The position numbers and the translations under genes are program-made. The notes under the pieces were generated by a model. It did no database searches. It saw only the letters and a list, made by a program, of their open reading frames with translations, and was not told the origin of the DNA. Below are positions 7,892 to 15,405 of a DNA stretch of 38,680 nt, one piece after another (within the stretch, counting starts at the first letter, position 1; the number at the start of each line of letters is the position of its first letter). The DNA comes from Nanohaloarchaea archaeon B1-Br10_U2g1 (lineage in GTDB: Archaea; Nanohalarchaeota; Nanosalinia; Nanosalinales; Nanosalinaceae). The stretch lies in contig LKMN01000005.1 in assembly GCA_001563875.1 (NCBI GenBank), positions 1 to 38,680 on the forward strand. Reading direction: 5' to 3'.

Positions 7892-8488
7892 GTGAAATCA
7901 GAGCTTACACGAACCCTTTCAAAGGTTGAGGGGTTTGAGAACCCAAAAATCTCCTTGGAACAGTATCTAACTCCTCCTGAGATGGCAGCAGATATACTAC
8001 ATACGGCATATATGAACCAGGATCTAGAGGGAAGAAAAGTAGCAGACTTCGGAACGGGCACGGGAATACTGGCCATAGGTGCGGCGCTTCTCGGAGCAGA
8101 AGTGAAAGCGTTCGATAAAGACAGTGATGCGCTTGAGAATGCAGAGAGAAACGCTGAAAAACTCGGTGTCAGACAGGAAATAGAGTTTGCTGAGGGAGAT
8201 GTTGAGAAGGTAAATGAAAGCTTTGACACTGTTGTGATGAACCCGCCTTTCTCCGTACACTCGGACTCGGGCATAGCATTCCTCCGTAAAGCCGTCAGCT
8301 GTTCTAACGCGGTCTACACTGTTTCACATCCGGGCTCCAGAGAAGTTATAAAAGATTTTGTAGAGAACTCGAACCATGTAATAACGGCTTTGGAAGAGTA
8401 CAGGATTTCTCTTCCCTCGACTTACGGCTTCCATACAGAGGAAGGCCGTGAGACGGAAGTCGATGTTATAATAACACAGAAAGGATGA
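7892..8488 (+). CDS. METTL5-like RNA adenine methyltransferase, 198 aa
   Basis: Predicted SAM-dependent N6-adenine methylase acting on ribosomal RNA (COG2263 group). Motif I is ADFGTGTGIL (51-60), an acidic residue follows strand 2 (AFDKDSD), and the catalytic motif is NPPFSVH (117-123). The N-terminal LEQYLTPPEMAADIL matches the substrate-entry motif of the METTL5 family. The start is GTG at 7892 because no upstream ATG exists within the divergent intergenic region. In eukaryotes the family modifies one adenine in the small-subunit decoding region. The archaeal target is inferred by analogy. RpoL follows 6 nt after the stop. Confidence 0.85.
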   Translation: MKSELTRTLSKVEGFENPKISLEQYLTPPEMAADILHTAYMNQDLEGRKVADFGTGTGILAIGAALLGAEVKAFDKDSDALENAERNAEKLGVRQEIEFAEGDVEKVNESFDTVVMNPPFSVHSDSGIAFLRKAVSCSNAVYTVSHPGSREVIKDFVENSNHVITALEEYRISLPSTYGFHTEEGRETEVDVIITQKG

Positions 8489-8494
8489 TTAAAA

Positions 8495-8737
8495 ATGGAG
8501 CTTGAAACGGTTGAGAAAGACGGAAGAATCATTATCGACATGGGTCAAAACCATACTTTAGGCAATCTTATTAGAAAAGCTATATGGGAAAACGGTGGGG
8601 AAGCGGCCTACGACAAAGGACACCCGTTAGGAGAGGACTCCAATCTTATAGTCGAGTCTGACAATCCTGAAGAAGTTCTTGAGGAAGCGGTTGAAACCGC
8701 GAGAGACTGGCTAGAACAAGTCGAAGACCAGTTTTAA
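8495..8737 (+). CDS. rpoL: RNA polymerase subunit L (Rpb11-like)
   Basis: Assembly subunit of archaeal RNA polymerase that pairs with subunit D to form the platform equivalent to the bacterial alpha dimer. The 80-aa sequence contains the family hallmark NHTLGNLIRKAI followed by AAYDKGHPL, and ends in the expected amphipathic helix. It starts 6 nt after the methylase gene, so the two are cotranscribed. It has full family length. Confidence 0.95.
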   Translation: MELETVEKDGRIIIDMGQNHTLGNLIRKAIWENGGEAAYDKGHPLGEDSNLIVESDNPEEVLEEAVETARDWLEQVEDQF

Positions 8738-8801
8738 ACTTTCTCTCTTTAATTCCTGTCTCAGTAGCAATAGGAAAGGGTCTCCAATCAGTAGTATAAG
8801 T

Positions 8802-8815
8802 TTAGCCGAGGCTAA
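8802..8815. repeat. Short perfect inverted repeat TTAGCC-GA-GGCTAA
   Basis: A 6-bp perfect inverted repeat with a 2-nt centre lies 65 nt after rpoL and is followed by TTTTAT. The very short centre fits a protein-binding operator better than an RNA hairpin, though a terminator for rpoL is possible. An AT-rich element (TTTTATCTATAC, 8816-8827) that could be the promoter for the downstream genes directly abuts it. Confidence 0.4.
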
Positions 8816-8857
8816 TTTTATCTATACGGTTCAAAGTTTGAAGATATATAGGAAGAT

Positions 8858-8983
8858 TTGGACAGATGTCTGGTCTGTAAAAGTGACCGGGTTGAGTTAA
8901 TATTAAAGAGCTCGATTCTGCACGAGTTAACATTGGGGTCCGAAAGGTCACTTGGTAAAAAGGGTAAACATCTAGAGGTATAA
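8858..8983 (+). CDS. Possible 41-aa CxxC protein with TTG start
   Basis: A short open frame starting TTG encodes MDRCLVCKSDRVELILK and ends GKKGKHLEV. Support: one CxxC pair near the start, a TATA-like element (about 8816-8827) at leaderless distance, and a stop only 3 nt before the signal peptidase ATG, which otherwise has no well-placed promoter. Against: no ATG, a length expected by chance, and a basic tail unlike most neighbours. The same DNA holds an inverted repeat (AAGTGACC 8881-8888 and GGTCACTT 8946-8953), so it might instead be structured leader RNA. Confidence 0.3.
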   Translation: MDRCLVCKSDRVELILKSSILHELTLGSERSLGKKGKHLEV

Positions 8984-8986
8984 AAA

Positions 8987-9502
8987 ATGGATTATGAAGG
9001 TATCTGGAACAAGATAGAGAATGATAGAGGGTTTCAGGAGTTCTACTTTTTTGCTATAGCTTTGATACTGGCGTTTGGAACTCTTGAAACAACAGGGACA
9101 GTTCTAGATACAGAAAAACCTGTTGTAACCGTTGTGTCATGTTCGATGTATCCGGAGCTTGATGTAGGAGATATACTGGTTGTTAGAGGAACAGACTTTG
9201 AAGATGTAGAGGAGGGAGATATCATAGTTTTTGATGTGGACGACCAGTACAGCGATATACCGATAATACACCGGGTTATAGAGACCGGAGACGGATACGT
9301 AGGTGCGAAGGGAGACAATACTGAAGCACAGCAAGAGTTTGAAGAAAGGATAGAGCCAGATCAGGTACATGGTAAGACGGTCCTCAGGGTGCCGAGAGTA
9401 GGACTGCTGAAGATTCTTGCGATCGACTTCACGGGCTACGGAGATCCTGGCAACCAGCCGTTCACTTTTGACACCACTCAGAGATGTACCATGCAGGTAT
9501 AG
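8987..9502 (+). CDS. Signal peptidase I, archaeal/ER (Sec11) type
   Basis: Membrane-bound serine protease that removes signal peptides from exported proteins. One hydrophobic segment is visible at about 19-38. The catalytic Ser is in SCSMYP (Ser53), the His that replaces bacterial Lys is in IIHRVIE (His95), and the conserved Asp is in GAKGDN (Asp110), which are the S26B family marks. A C-terminal hydrophobic stretch around 138-146 is short, so the protein is probably anchored once. The tail contains one Cys (RCTMQV). Start ATG follows 3 nt after the possible 41-aa frame. Confidence 0.92.
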   Translation: MDYEGIWNKIENDRGFQEFYFFAIALILAFGTLETTGTVLDTEKPVVTVVSCSMYPELDVGDILVVRGTDFEDVEEGDIIVFDVDDQYSDIPIIHRVIETGDGYVGAKGDNTEAQQEFEERIEPDQVHGKTVLRVPRVGLLKILAIDFTGYGDPGNQPFTFDTTQRCTMQV

Positions 9503-9510
9503 GCCCATGT

Positions 9511-9520
9511 TATTTAAAGC
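9511..9520 (+). promoter_or_regulatory. TATA-like element for the TFS gene
   Basis: TTATTTAAAG begins 33 nt before the TFS ATG at 9544. This is the spacing expected when transcription starts at or next to the start codon. Confidence 0.5.
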
Positions 9521-9543
9521 TACACCTGTAAACCACCTCAAGT

Positions 9544-9891
9544 ATGGAGTTCTGTGACGAATGCGGAGGAATGCTTGTATCTGAGAAACAGAACGGCGAC
9601 TCAGTGATGAAATGTCGTAACTGCGACCATGTACAGGACGTAGATGGCGGAGAGATGAAAATCACTGAAGAGAAGGAAGAAGATCCTATGGACCGTCTAA
9701 ACGTTTCCTCAGAAGACGAGCAAGAAACAACGAGACCAACAACGATGAAAGAGTGTCCGAAATGTTCGGAAGACTCTGAAGATGAGAAAGAACATGAGTG
9801 GTGGATGGAACAGACAAGGTCGTCCGATGAACCAGCAACGCGTTTTTACGAATGTGTAAACTGTGGGAACGTCCATAAAGAATACGATTAA
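9544..9891 (+). CDS. tfs: Transcription factor S (TFIIS-like RNA cleavage factor)
   Basis: Rescues stalled RNA polymerase by stimulating transcript cleavage. The N-terminal zinc ribbon uses C4, C7, C24 and C27, like Rpb9. The C-terminal ribbon uses C71, C74, C104 and C107. The catalytic Asp-Glu pair is in QTRSSDEPATRFYEC (D95-E96), so the protein should be an active TFS and not an inhibitory paralogue. The linker between the ribbons is long and highly acidic (about 36-68). Transcribed from its own promoter. It converges on the coiled-coil gene with a 2-nt gap. Confidence 0.95.
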   Translation: MEFCDECGGMLVSEKQNGDSVMKCRNCDHVQDVDGGEMKITEEKEEDPMDRLNVSSEDEQETTRPTTMKECPKCSEDSEDEKEHEWWMEQTRSSDEPATRFYECVNCGNVHKEYD

Positions 9892-9893
9892 GT

Positions 9894-10457
9894 TTAATCT
9901 ACTTCGATCTCATCTCTCTTACCAAGCTCATCGGCCAAGGCAATGACGGAAGCTCGAAGCTTCTTGATATCTTCAGTTAGTTCTTTTTCTTTACTCTCGA
10001 ACTCTCTTTTGTTAAGTTTCTTCTCAAAGTCGAAGTCCCGATTGTTTATCTCTACGAGAAACTCTGACTCTAGGTCATCAACCTTTTTCTCAAAACTGTC
10101 CATCCTCTGTCTGAAATCTCCCATCATCTTCCGACTTTTCTTAATCTCCTTCAATATGTCCACTAGAACTTCTTCGACTTCTATATCTTCTATTTTCTCG
10201 CTGTTTTCCTCGGTCTTTTCTTCGACTCTGTCGACCCTTTCCTTGATATCGGGAAGGGTGCCGGCAACATTCTCAATCTCTTTAAGCTCTTTCTTTTGGA
10301 ATTCAAGCTCCTCAAATATTATCTGTTGGTAGTTGTCTGTGAAGTCTTGTAAGGCAGAGTCTACGGCTTTTAGATGAGAGTTGATATCTTCAACTGATGA
10401 TTCAAGCCTTGATATGCGTTCGACAGCTTCCTCTCCCTTCTTTCCAAGAAGATCCAT
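9894..10457 (-). CDS. Long coiled-coil protein, 187 aa
   Basis: Almost the whole protein is predicted coiled coil, with heptad-like runs of Leu, Ile, Glu and Lys over residues 10-180 and a short polar N-terminus (MDLLGKKGEE). There is no membrane segment and no Cys. Function is not recognisable: structural, tethering or secretion-scaffold roles are all possible. The ATG lies 15 nt after the stop of the two-helix membrane protein, so they are probably one operon. Confidence 0.7.
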   Translation of the reverse strand: MDLLGKKGEEAVERISRLESSVEDINSHLKAVDSALQDFTDNYQQIIFEELEFQKKELKEIENVAGTLPDIKERVDRVEEKTEENSEKIEDIEVEEVLVDILKEIKKSRKMMGDFRQRMDSFEKKVDDLESEFLVEINNRDFDFEKKLNKREFESKEKELTEDIKKLRASVIALADELGKRDEIEVD

Positions 10458-10472
10458 GTAATTGTTTAGGTG

Positions 10473-10673
10473 CTAGTCTGTATTTGAAACCTTTCTCTTA
10501 CCTCTTCTGAAGATACCTATCCCGGTTATAAGCGGAAGTATCCCTCCGAGGGTAAGACCGACTGCTACTTCTATGTCCCAGAATGCCGAGCCTATTACAA
10601 ATCCTGTGAATATCCAGACCAGACCCAGTAGCATTAAGGTTCTACCTATCGATATCTCTTCTTCGGGATCCAT
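10473..10673 (-). CDS. Small membrane protein with two transmembrane helices, 66 aa
   Basis: Two hydrophobic segments (about 12-30 and 34-52) are joined by a short loop with an acidic residue. An acidic N-terminus (MDPEEE) and a basic C-terminus (RRGKRK) suggest both ends are in the cytoplasm. Unknown function. It precedes the coiled-coil gene on the same strand, so together they could make a membrane-anchored coiled-coil unit, but this is inference. Confidence 0.7.
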   Translation of the reverse strand: MDPEEEISIGRTLMLLGLVWIFTGFVIGSAFWDIEVAVGLTLGGILPLITGIGIFRRGKRKVSNTD

Positions 10674-10700
10674 GTACTAGTTTTTCTTTACAACCCGGTA

Positions 10701-10710
10701 CAGTTAAAAC
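10701..10710 (+). promoter_or_regulatory. TATA-like element for the OB-fold/PCNA operon
   Basis: CAGTTAAAAC lies 32-23 nt before the ATG of the OB-fold gene at 10733, the leaderless spacing seen for several first genes in this window. Confidence 0.5.
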
Positions 10711-10732
10711 ATTTGAAGGGAACCGGTTTCAC

Positions 10733-11062
10733 ATGGCTGAACAACAGAGAAGAGCGGCTGCAACACCGAAAGATATCGAAGAAATCGATCCTCAGACAGA
10801 TATAAGAGCAAGAATAGTTGGGACAGCTATATCGCTCGGAGAGGAATCATTAACGTTAGATGATGGTACGGGATCGACCGAAGTATTCATGAGAGAAGAA
10901 GAACTTGAAGATTTAGAGGAAAACAGTCGTATAAGGGTTCTCGGAAGGATTCTACCTACTCCAGACAGTTTCGAGGTTCAGGCGGAGGTAGTACATACGC
11001 TTGGAGACGAGGAAGCTGAACTCTACGACAGAGTTAAAAAAATTGTTAATACTAGTGAATAA
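10733..11062 (+). CDS. Single OB-fold nucleic-acid-binding protein, 109 aa
   Basis: Residues 20-95 form a single OB-fold: DIRARIVGTAISL, then LTLDDGTGSTEVFM, then SRIRVLGRILP, the strand pattern of RPA-type OB domains. The first 15 residues are a polar tail and the C-terminus is a short helix. It probably binds single-stranded DNA or RNA, or assists RPA. It starts an operon with PCNA 18 nt downstream, which favours a DNA replication role. It resembles the small RPA-associated OB proteins of halophiles, but I cannot name a specific orthologue. Confidence 0.8.
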   Translation: MAEQQRRAAATPKDIEEIDPQTDIRARIVGTAISLGEESLTLDDGTGSTEVFMREEELEDLEENSRIRVLGRILPTPDSFEVQAEVVHTLGDEEAELYDRVKKIVNTSE

Positions 11063-11080
11063 CACAAGGTGTATTGAGGA

Positions 11081-11833
11081 GTGTTCAAAGCAGAATTAGA
11101 AGAAGTAGGACTTATACAGGACTCTATGAAAACAGTTTCAGACTTAATCAGTGAAGGACTTTTCCAGCTAACAGATGACGGGGTAAAACTGATAGCCGCA
11201 GATCCAGCAATGGTAGCACTAGTCGATTTCAAGATAGAGAAAGACGTATTTGAAAACTATGAACTAGATGAGGAAGACAAGGTAGGACTAAACCTTGAGA
11301 ATTTCTATTCAATCCTTAGAAGAGCTAACAGCGACGATACTATAACCTTTGAAGTAAAGGAGGACGAGTCCAAGTTCTACATAAAAATGGAGAACTCCTC
11401 AACCAGAAACTTCTCACTACCAATCCTCAATCTGTCAGAGGACGACATCCCAAGTACAGACCAGCTAGACTTCACAGTGACAGCTGAACTCGAGACATCA
11501 GTTCTAGAAAGCGCTATCAAAGACGCGCTTGTTGTAGGAGACTCAGTAACAATTTCTGCAGACTCAGAAACACTGAATATTGAAGCAGAAGGGGACCAGA
11601 GCAACGTAGACTTCAGTATAAGTGGAGACTCCCCGGGAGTAATGGAGCTCGAAGGAGGAGAAGCACGTTCAATGTTCTCACTAGACTACCTCAACAATAT
11701 GACGGGAGCTAAGAAGCTGAGTGACAACGTAGAACTCAAACTTGGTGAAGACTTCCCTATGAGGCTCAACTTCACAGTGCCGGAACAGGCAAGACTAAGT
11801 TTCGTGCTGGCGCCTAGAATAGAAGAGGATTAA
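11081..11833 (+). CDS. pcn: DNA polymerase sliding clamp (PCNA)
   Basis: Ring-forming processivity factor that tethers polymerases, FEN1, ligase and repair proteins to DNA. The 250-aa sequence has full family length with two PCNA folds: MFKAELEEVGLIQDSMKTV at the N-terminus, VKLIAADPAMVALVDF, and the C-terminal LNFTVPEQARLSFVLAPRI. The interdomain connector near 118-130 and the acidic surface fit the family. Start is GTG at 11081 with GAGGA directly before it. It shares an operon with the OB-fold protein. A partner with a candidate PIP motif (Nre) is encoded at 24.0-25.2 kb. Confidence 0.96.
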   Translation: MFKAELEEVGLIQDSMKTVSDLISEGLFQLTDDGVKLIAADPAMVALVDFKIEKDVFENYELDEEDKVGLNLENFYSILRRANSDDTITFEVKEDESKFYIKMENSSTRNFSLPILNLSEDDIPSTDQLDFTVTAELETSVLESAIKDALVVGDSVTISADSETLNIEAEGDQSNVDFSISGDSPGVMELEGGEARSMFSLDYLNNMTGAKKLSDNVELKLGEDFPMRLNFTVPEQARLSFVLAPRIEED

Positions 11834-12019
11834 AATTCCTCGTATATTCTATTTAGTTCTTATCTACTTTCTCAACCTAGTAAATTTCTAGTAGACTTGG
11901 TTTCAAACTTGAGAAGCTGTGGATACTGATACCGGTTCACGTTTTTTGTCAAAAATATATTCTATACTTGTCTCCGGACAACAGTTAGAAACCTAAACTT
12001 GGGAATCTAAGAAATATCC

Positions 12020-12391
12020 ATGTCGGAAGAAAGATGGAAGCAGAAGCTTTCGGAGGAAGAGTACCAAGTCCTCAGAGAGAAAGGTACTGAACCGCCCGGA
12101 ACAGGGAATTATATCAATAAGGATGAAGAAGGGGTCTACAGATGTAAGGGATGTGGCCAAAAACTTTTTTCAAGTGATTCAAAGTTCTCGAGCAGTAAAT
12201 GGCCTTCGTTCTATGATGCTGTAGACGGATCTGTTGAATATAGAGAAGATAAGTCGCATGGAATGGTTAGAACAGAAGTAGTTTGTTCCCGATGTGAAAG
12301 CCATTTAGGACACGTATTTGATGACGGACCAAAGCCTACCGGAAAACGGTTCTGTATAAACTCCATTGCTCTTAACTTTGAGGAAGAATGA
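12020..12391 (+). CDS. msrB: Peptide-methionine (R)-S-oxide reductase MsrB
   Basis: Repairs oxidised methionine in proteins. The 123-aa MsrB fold has zinc-binding pairs CKGC (C42, C45) and CSRC (C89, C92), and the catalytic Cys112 in KRFCINS. A usual resolving Cys near FSSSKWPSFYDAV is replaced by Ser, so reduction may use the zinc-site-distal route or an outside thiol. The gene is monocistronic, ending 34 nt before the primase start. Confidence 0.95.
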   Translation: MSEERWKQKLSEEEYQVLREKGTEPPGTGNYINKDEEGVYRCKGCGQKLFSSDSKFSSSKWPSFYDAVDGSVEYREDKSHGMVRTEVVCSRCESHLGHVFDDGPKPTGKRFCINSIALNFEEE

Positions 12392-12425
12392 TCAGTCTTT
12401 TAGCTTTTCAGTATAACCAAACATT

Positions 12426-13781
12426 ATGGGGAAAGAAGGGGAAAAACCTCAGGACTGGAAAATAAGACAGTACTACGAACAGCAGCCGGTTATAGACCGT
12501 GTAGTCAGAGTATCCGAGTACCGTGAGATAGCTGCCACATACGATTCAGGGTACGGCAAGAGACCTGACGCAATAAACTTTCCGGGAGACTTCGAACAGT
12601 TTGTTGAGAACGGTGCCGTAGCTTTCCACGCATCGGTCGAGAAATGGCGTAACCCGCTTCTTATAGACCAAGTCAACAACTTAGATACGTTAAGAGAGGG
12701 CTGGGATCTTATAATAGACATTGACTGCGACCACAGCTTCGAGCTCTCAAAAGAAACCGCTAAACTGGTTATAGAAGAGCTTGAACAGCACGGTATCGAA
12801 AATATAGGTGTAAAGTTTTCAGGTAACAGAGGTTTCCATATATCCGTTATGAGTACTGCTTTACCGGAAAATGTTGAAGGCAAACATATCTCGGAGCTCT
12901 ATCCAAGGCTTCCCAGAGGCATCGTGAACTATCTAAGACGGAACCTTGAGCAGGAGCTTACTACAAAGGTGGAGGAGTACGGTTATGGTGAGGAGATGCA
13001 GGTTGAGTCCGGAGAAGACCCTTTCCAAGTAACAGATATAGAGAACGACTGGGGAAGAAGACATCTATTCAGAATGCCTTACTCTCTTCATGACGGAAGC
13101 TGGAGAGTTTCCCTGCCTATAGAGAAACATGAAGTAATGGATTTCGAGAAAGAAGACGCTGAAATAGAGAACGTAGACTTCGAAACCGACTTCTTCAAAG
13201 AACCAGAGGAAGGCGAGGCCACTAACTTGGTGGTACAGGCACTGGATTACTTAGAGCAACAAGAGGAAGATAGGGAAGAGAAAAGAAAAGAAAGAGCAAA
13301 CAAAGACTACGAAAGACCGGAAGACGCGATTCCAGAGAAATACTTCCCACCTACGATAAAAAATATTCTAGAAGGTCTTGAAGACGGTAGGAAACGTGCA
13401 CTGTTCATACTTATCAACTTTTACAGGGCGGTAGGATACTCATGGAACGAGATAGAGACAAAGATATGGAGCTGGAATGAGAGAAACAAAGAAGCGCTTT
13501 CCGACTCCTATGTCAAAGGACAGCTGGACTGGCACAGAAGACGGGATGAAGACGTACCTCCTCCAAACTACAACTCAAACGGATACTACAAAGACATGCA
13601 GGTGTACGAGGGAGATCCATTGGAAGAGAAGGTTCCAAACCCTGTAAGTTACGCTTTTAGGAAGGCAAAGAAAAGAGAAGACAATAATGAAGACAAAGAC
13701 ATCTATGAGTGTCCTTACTGTGGTAAAGAGTACAAAACTGAAGGCTACTACAAAAAACATGTGCAGCAGTGTTTTGGTTGA
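12426..13781 (+). CDS. Single-chain DNA primase: PriS catalytic domain fused to a PriL-like domain and a zinc finger
   Basis: Makes RNA or DNA primers for replication. Residues 1-250 are PriS: catalytic DID (D98, D100), SGNRGFH (132-138) and the third motif around RMPYSLHDGSWR (216-227). A charged linker (255-300) leads to residues 305-415, which match the PriL C-terminal domain (YFPPTIKNIL, then NFYRAVGYSWNE, then NPVSYAF). None of the four cysteines that hold the PriL [4Fe-4S] cluster is present. The end (C429, C432, H445, C449) is a C-x2-C-x12-H-x3-C zinc finger. PriS-PriL fusion is known in some DPANN archaea; the missing cluster and added finger are my observation. TATA-like CTTTTAGCTTTT lies about 30 nt upstream. 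Confidence 0.9.
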   Translation: MGKEGEKPQDWKIRQYYEQQPVIDRVVRVSEYREIAATYDSGYGKRPDAINFPGDFEQFVENGAVAFHASVEKWRNPLLIDQVNNLDTLREGWDLIIDIDCDHSFELSKETAKLVIEELEQHGIENIGVKFSGNRGFHISVMSTALPENVEGKHISELYPRLPRGIVNYLRRNLEQELTTKVEEYGYGEEMQVESGEDPFQVTDIENDWGRRHLFRMPYSLHDGSWRVSLPIEKHEVMDFEKEDAEIENVDFETDFFKEPEEGEATNLVVQALDYLEQQEEDREEKRKERANKDYERPEDAIPEKYFPPTIKNILEGLEDGRKRALFILINFYRAVGYSWNEIETKIWSWNERNKEALSDSYVKGQLDWHRRRDEDVPPPNYNSNGYYKDMQVYEGDPLEEKVPNPVSYAFRKAKKREDNNEDKDIYECPYCGKEYKTEGYYKKHVQQCFG

Positions 13782-13830
13782 GGCTGCACAGCGGAGATAA
13801 AAAGGTTTGACTGCGACTGATTTGATAGAT

Positions 13831-14421
13831 ATGACGGAGGAAGCACTGACCTTCAGCGAACTCAGAAAGATACAGAAGAAAGAAAAAAGACAGGAAAGAC
13901 TATCGGAACTTGACAATGGATTTCTACTGAATGTAAGACGTTACCTTGAAATGAAAGAAGGATCAGCAACTCCAAGAGAGTATAAAAATGCCAAAAGAGT
14001 TTTTGATAAGATACTGGAGCTGAGAAGAGAGAAGATAGTGAAAAACGCGCGTATAGCTGTTAAATCTGATCTGAATTCTTCCAAGCTTAATCTTCTGCCG
14101 CGTGAGAGAGAGCTGTTCCTAGATATCAAAGAAGTCTTCCAAAAGTACTCTGATGAGATAGATGATATAGTAGAAGGTGAGAAAGAAGTTGAACCTATTG
14201 AAGAGCCAGAGACCGCAACTGAAGAAGAAGAGGAAGAAATCGAAGACGATCAAGACACAGAAGATGGTTATGAGCAGGTAAAAATAGTATCTAGCGTTCC
14301 TGAGTTCATGGGGACCGACCTAGAGTCGTATGGACCGTTTGAAGAAGGCGAAAAGGCGGAGATACCTCAAGACAACGCTGAAATACTTGTAAACCGAGGT
14401 AATGCAGAGGTGGTTGAGTAA
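13831..14421 (+). CDS. GINS complex subunit (Gins51/Gins15 type), 196 aa
   Basis: Subunit of the GINS complex that activates the MCM helicase and links it to primase and polymerase. The helical A domain begins FSELRKIQKKEKRQ and runs to about residue 115. An acidic linker (Glu/Asp-rich, about 116-150) precedes the C-terminal B domain (VKIVSSVPEFMGTDLESYG, then NAEILVNRGNAEVVE), the order found in Gins51. I chose the ATG at 13831 because TATA-like GATAAAAAGG (about 13796-13805) is at leaderless distance. A TTG at 13807 would add 8 residues. Primase is upstream, as in many archaea, and UMP kinase overlaps the stop. Confidence 0.85.
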   Translation: MTEEALTFSELRKIQKKEKRQERLSELDNGFLLNVRRYLEMKEGSATPREYKNAKRVFDKILELRREKIVKNARIAVKSDLNSSKLNLLPRERELFLDIKEVFQKYSDEIDDIVEGEKEVEPIEEPETATEEEEEEIEDDQDTEDGYEQVKIVSSVPEFMGTDLESYGPFEEGEKAEIPQDNAEILVNRGNAEVVE

Positions 14422-15059
14422 TGGTAAAAGTGTTCGCAGTAAGCGGATCACTGATAACAGGAAACCTGAAAGATCTTAAAGAGCTTGCAGAGGCTCTCAG
14501 CTCACATGAAGAACAGGTCCTTGTTGTAACAGGAGCAGGCAACCTAAAATCGTATATTAAAGCGGCAGGAAAGTTTGGGAATCAAGGAGAACAGGATCTA
14601 GTAGGTATAACAGCTACAAGACTTAACGCAAAAACCTTGATGACAGCTATGAAAAATGTCTATCCTTCAATCCCTGAAACAGCATATGATATACGAGAAG
14701 CCGCATCAACAGGCAAGAATATCGTTATGGGCGGACTGACTCCAGGACACTCAACAGATGCCGTGGCAGCTATCGCCGCGGAACTGGTAGAAGCACACCT
14801 TTACATCGCAACAAGCGTCGACCACGTCTACGACCGAGACCCAGAGAATGAAGACGCTGAGAAGTATGAGGAGATAGATACCGACGAACTAAGAAAGGTT
14901 ATATCAGGAAACAACGAAGCAGGAGGCCACGAACTCATAGATGGGACTGCTGTAGATATAATTGACCGATCTACGGTTAAAACCCGGCTATTCAAAGGAA
15001 ACACGGAAAACATCAGAAACCCTGAAAGCTGTGAAGGAACAGATATCCTTCCCGAGTAA
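14421..15059 (+). CDS. pyrH: UMP kinase (archaeal type), 212 aa
   Basis: Phosphorylates UMP to UDP in pyrimidine nucleotide synthesis. It is an amino-acid-kinase fold with FAVSGSLI at the phosphate-binding N-terminus, LVVTGAGNL, the nucleotide region VDHVYDRDP and the archaeal UMPK C-terminal pattern GGHELIDGTAVDIIDRS. Position 5-8 reads SGSL where many family members have GGSL. The ATG overlaps the GINS stop by one base (TAATG), so translation is coupled. Confidence 0.92.
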   Translation: MVKVFAVSGSLITGNLKDLKELAEALSSHEEQVLVVTGAGNLKSYIKAAGKFGNQGEQDLVGITATRLNAKTLMTAMKNVYPSIPETAYDIREAASTGKNIVMGGLTPGHSTDAVAAIAAELVEAHLYIATSVDHVYDRDPENEDAEKYEEIDTDELRKVISGNNEAGGHELIDGTAVDIIDRSTVKTRLFKGNTENIRNPESCEGTDILPE

Positions 15060-15065
15060 TAGTAC

Positions 15066-15073
15066 TTTTAAAG
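15066..15073 (+). promoter_or_regulatory. TATA-like element for the L44e operon
   Basis: TTTTAAAG begins 29 nt before the L44e ATG at 15095. It is the likely promoter of the L44e-S27e pair. Confidence 0.5.
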
Positions 15074-15094
15074 TTTAACTTCAGTGATTTTGGT

Positions 15095-15397
15095 ATGGTC
15101 AAGATTCCAAAAGAACAGAGACGGTACTGTCCACACTGCGACGAACATACCGAGCAAACAGTTAAAGAACCTACAAACAGGAAGGACAGTCCTATGAGAA
15201 AGAAGTTCAGGAAGAGACAGAGAAAGATTGATCACGGCTACGGATCTTTCCCATACGAGAATCCGGCTATCAGAAGCAGAGGAGGTAAGAACCCGACTTC
15301 TGAGAAGAAAGACCTACAGTTCACATGTAAAGAGTGTGGAAAGAGCTACAAGCCGAAAAACCCTATCCGAACATCTAAACTAGAGATCGAAAGGTGA
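15095..15397 (+). CDS. rpl44e: Large ribosomal subunit protein eL42 (L44e)
   Basis: Structural protein near the E site of the 50S subunit. The 100-aa sequence has two zinc pairs, CPHC (about 12-15) and CKEC (about 80-83), separated by the basic RKKFRKRQRKIDHGYGSFP segment that is diagnostic of L44e. It is more basic than most proteins here, as is usual for ribosomal proteins even in halophiles. It is followed by S27e, as in most archaea. Confidence 0.97.
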   Translation: MVKIPKEQRRYCPHCDEHTEQTVKEPTNRKDSPMRKKFRKRQRKIDHGYGSFPYENPAIRSRGGKNPTSEKKDLQFTCKECGKSYKPKNPIRTSKLEIER

Positions 15398-15405
15398 ACA
15401 AACTA

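Noticed and set aside
7792-8274. Minus-strand 160-codon frame overlapping the helicase start and the methylase
   Set aside because: Shadow of the methylase: Ser-rich, spans the divergent promoter and lacks any motif.
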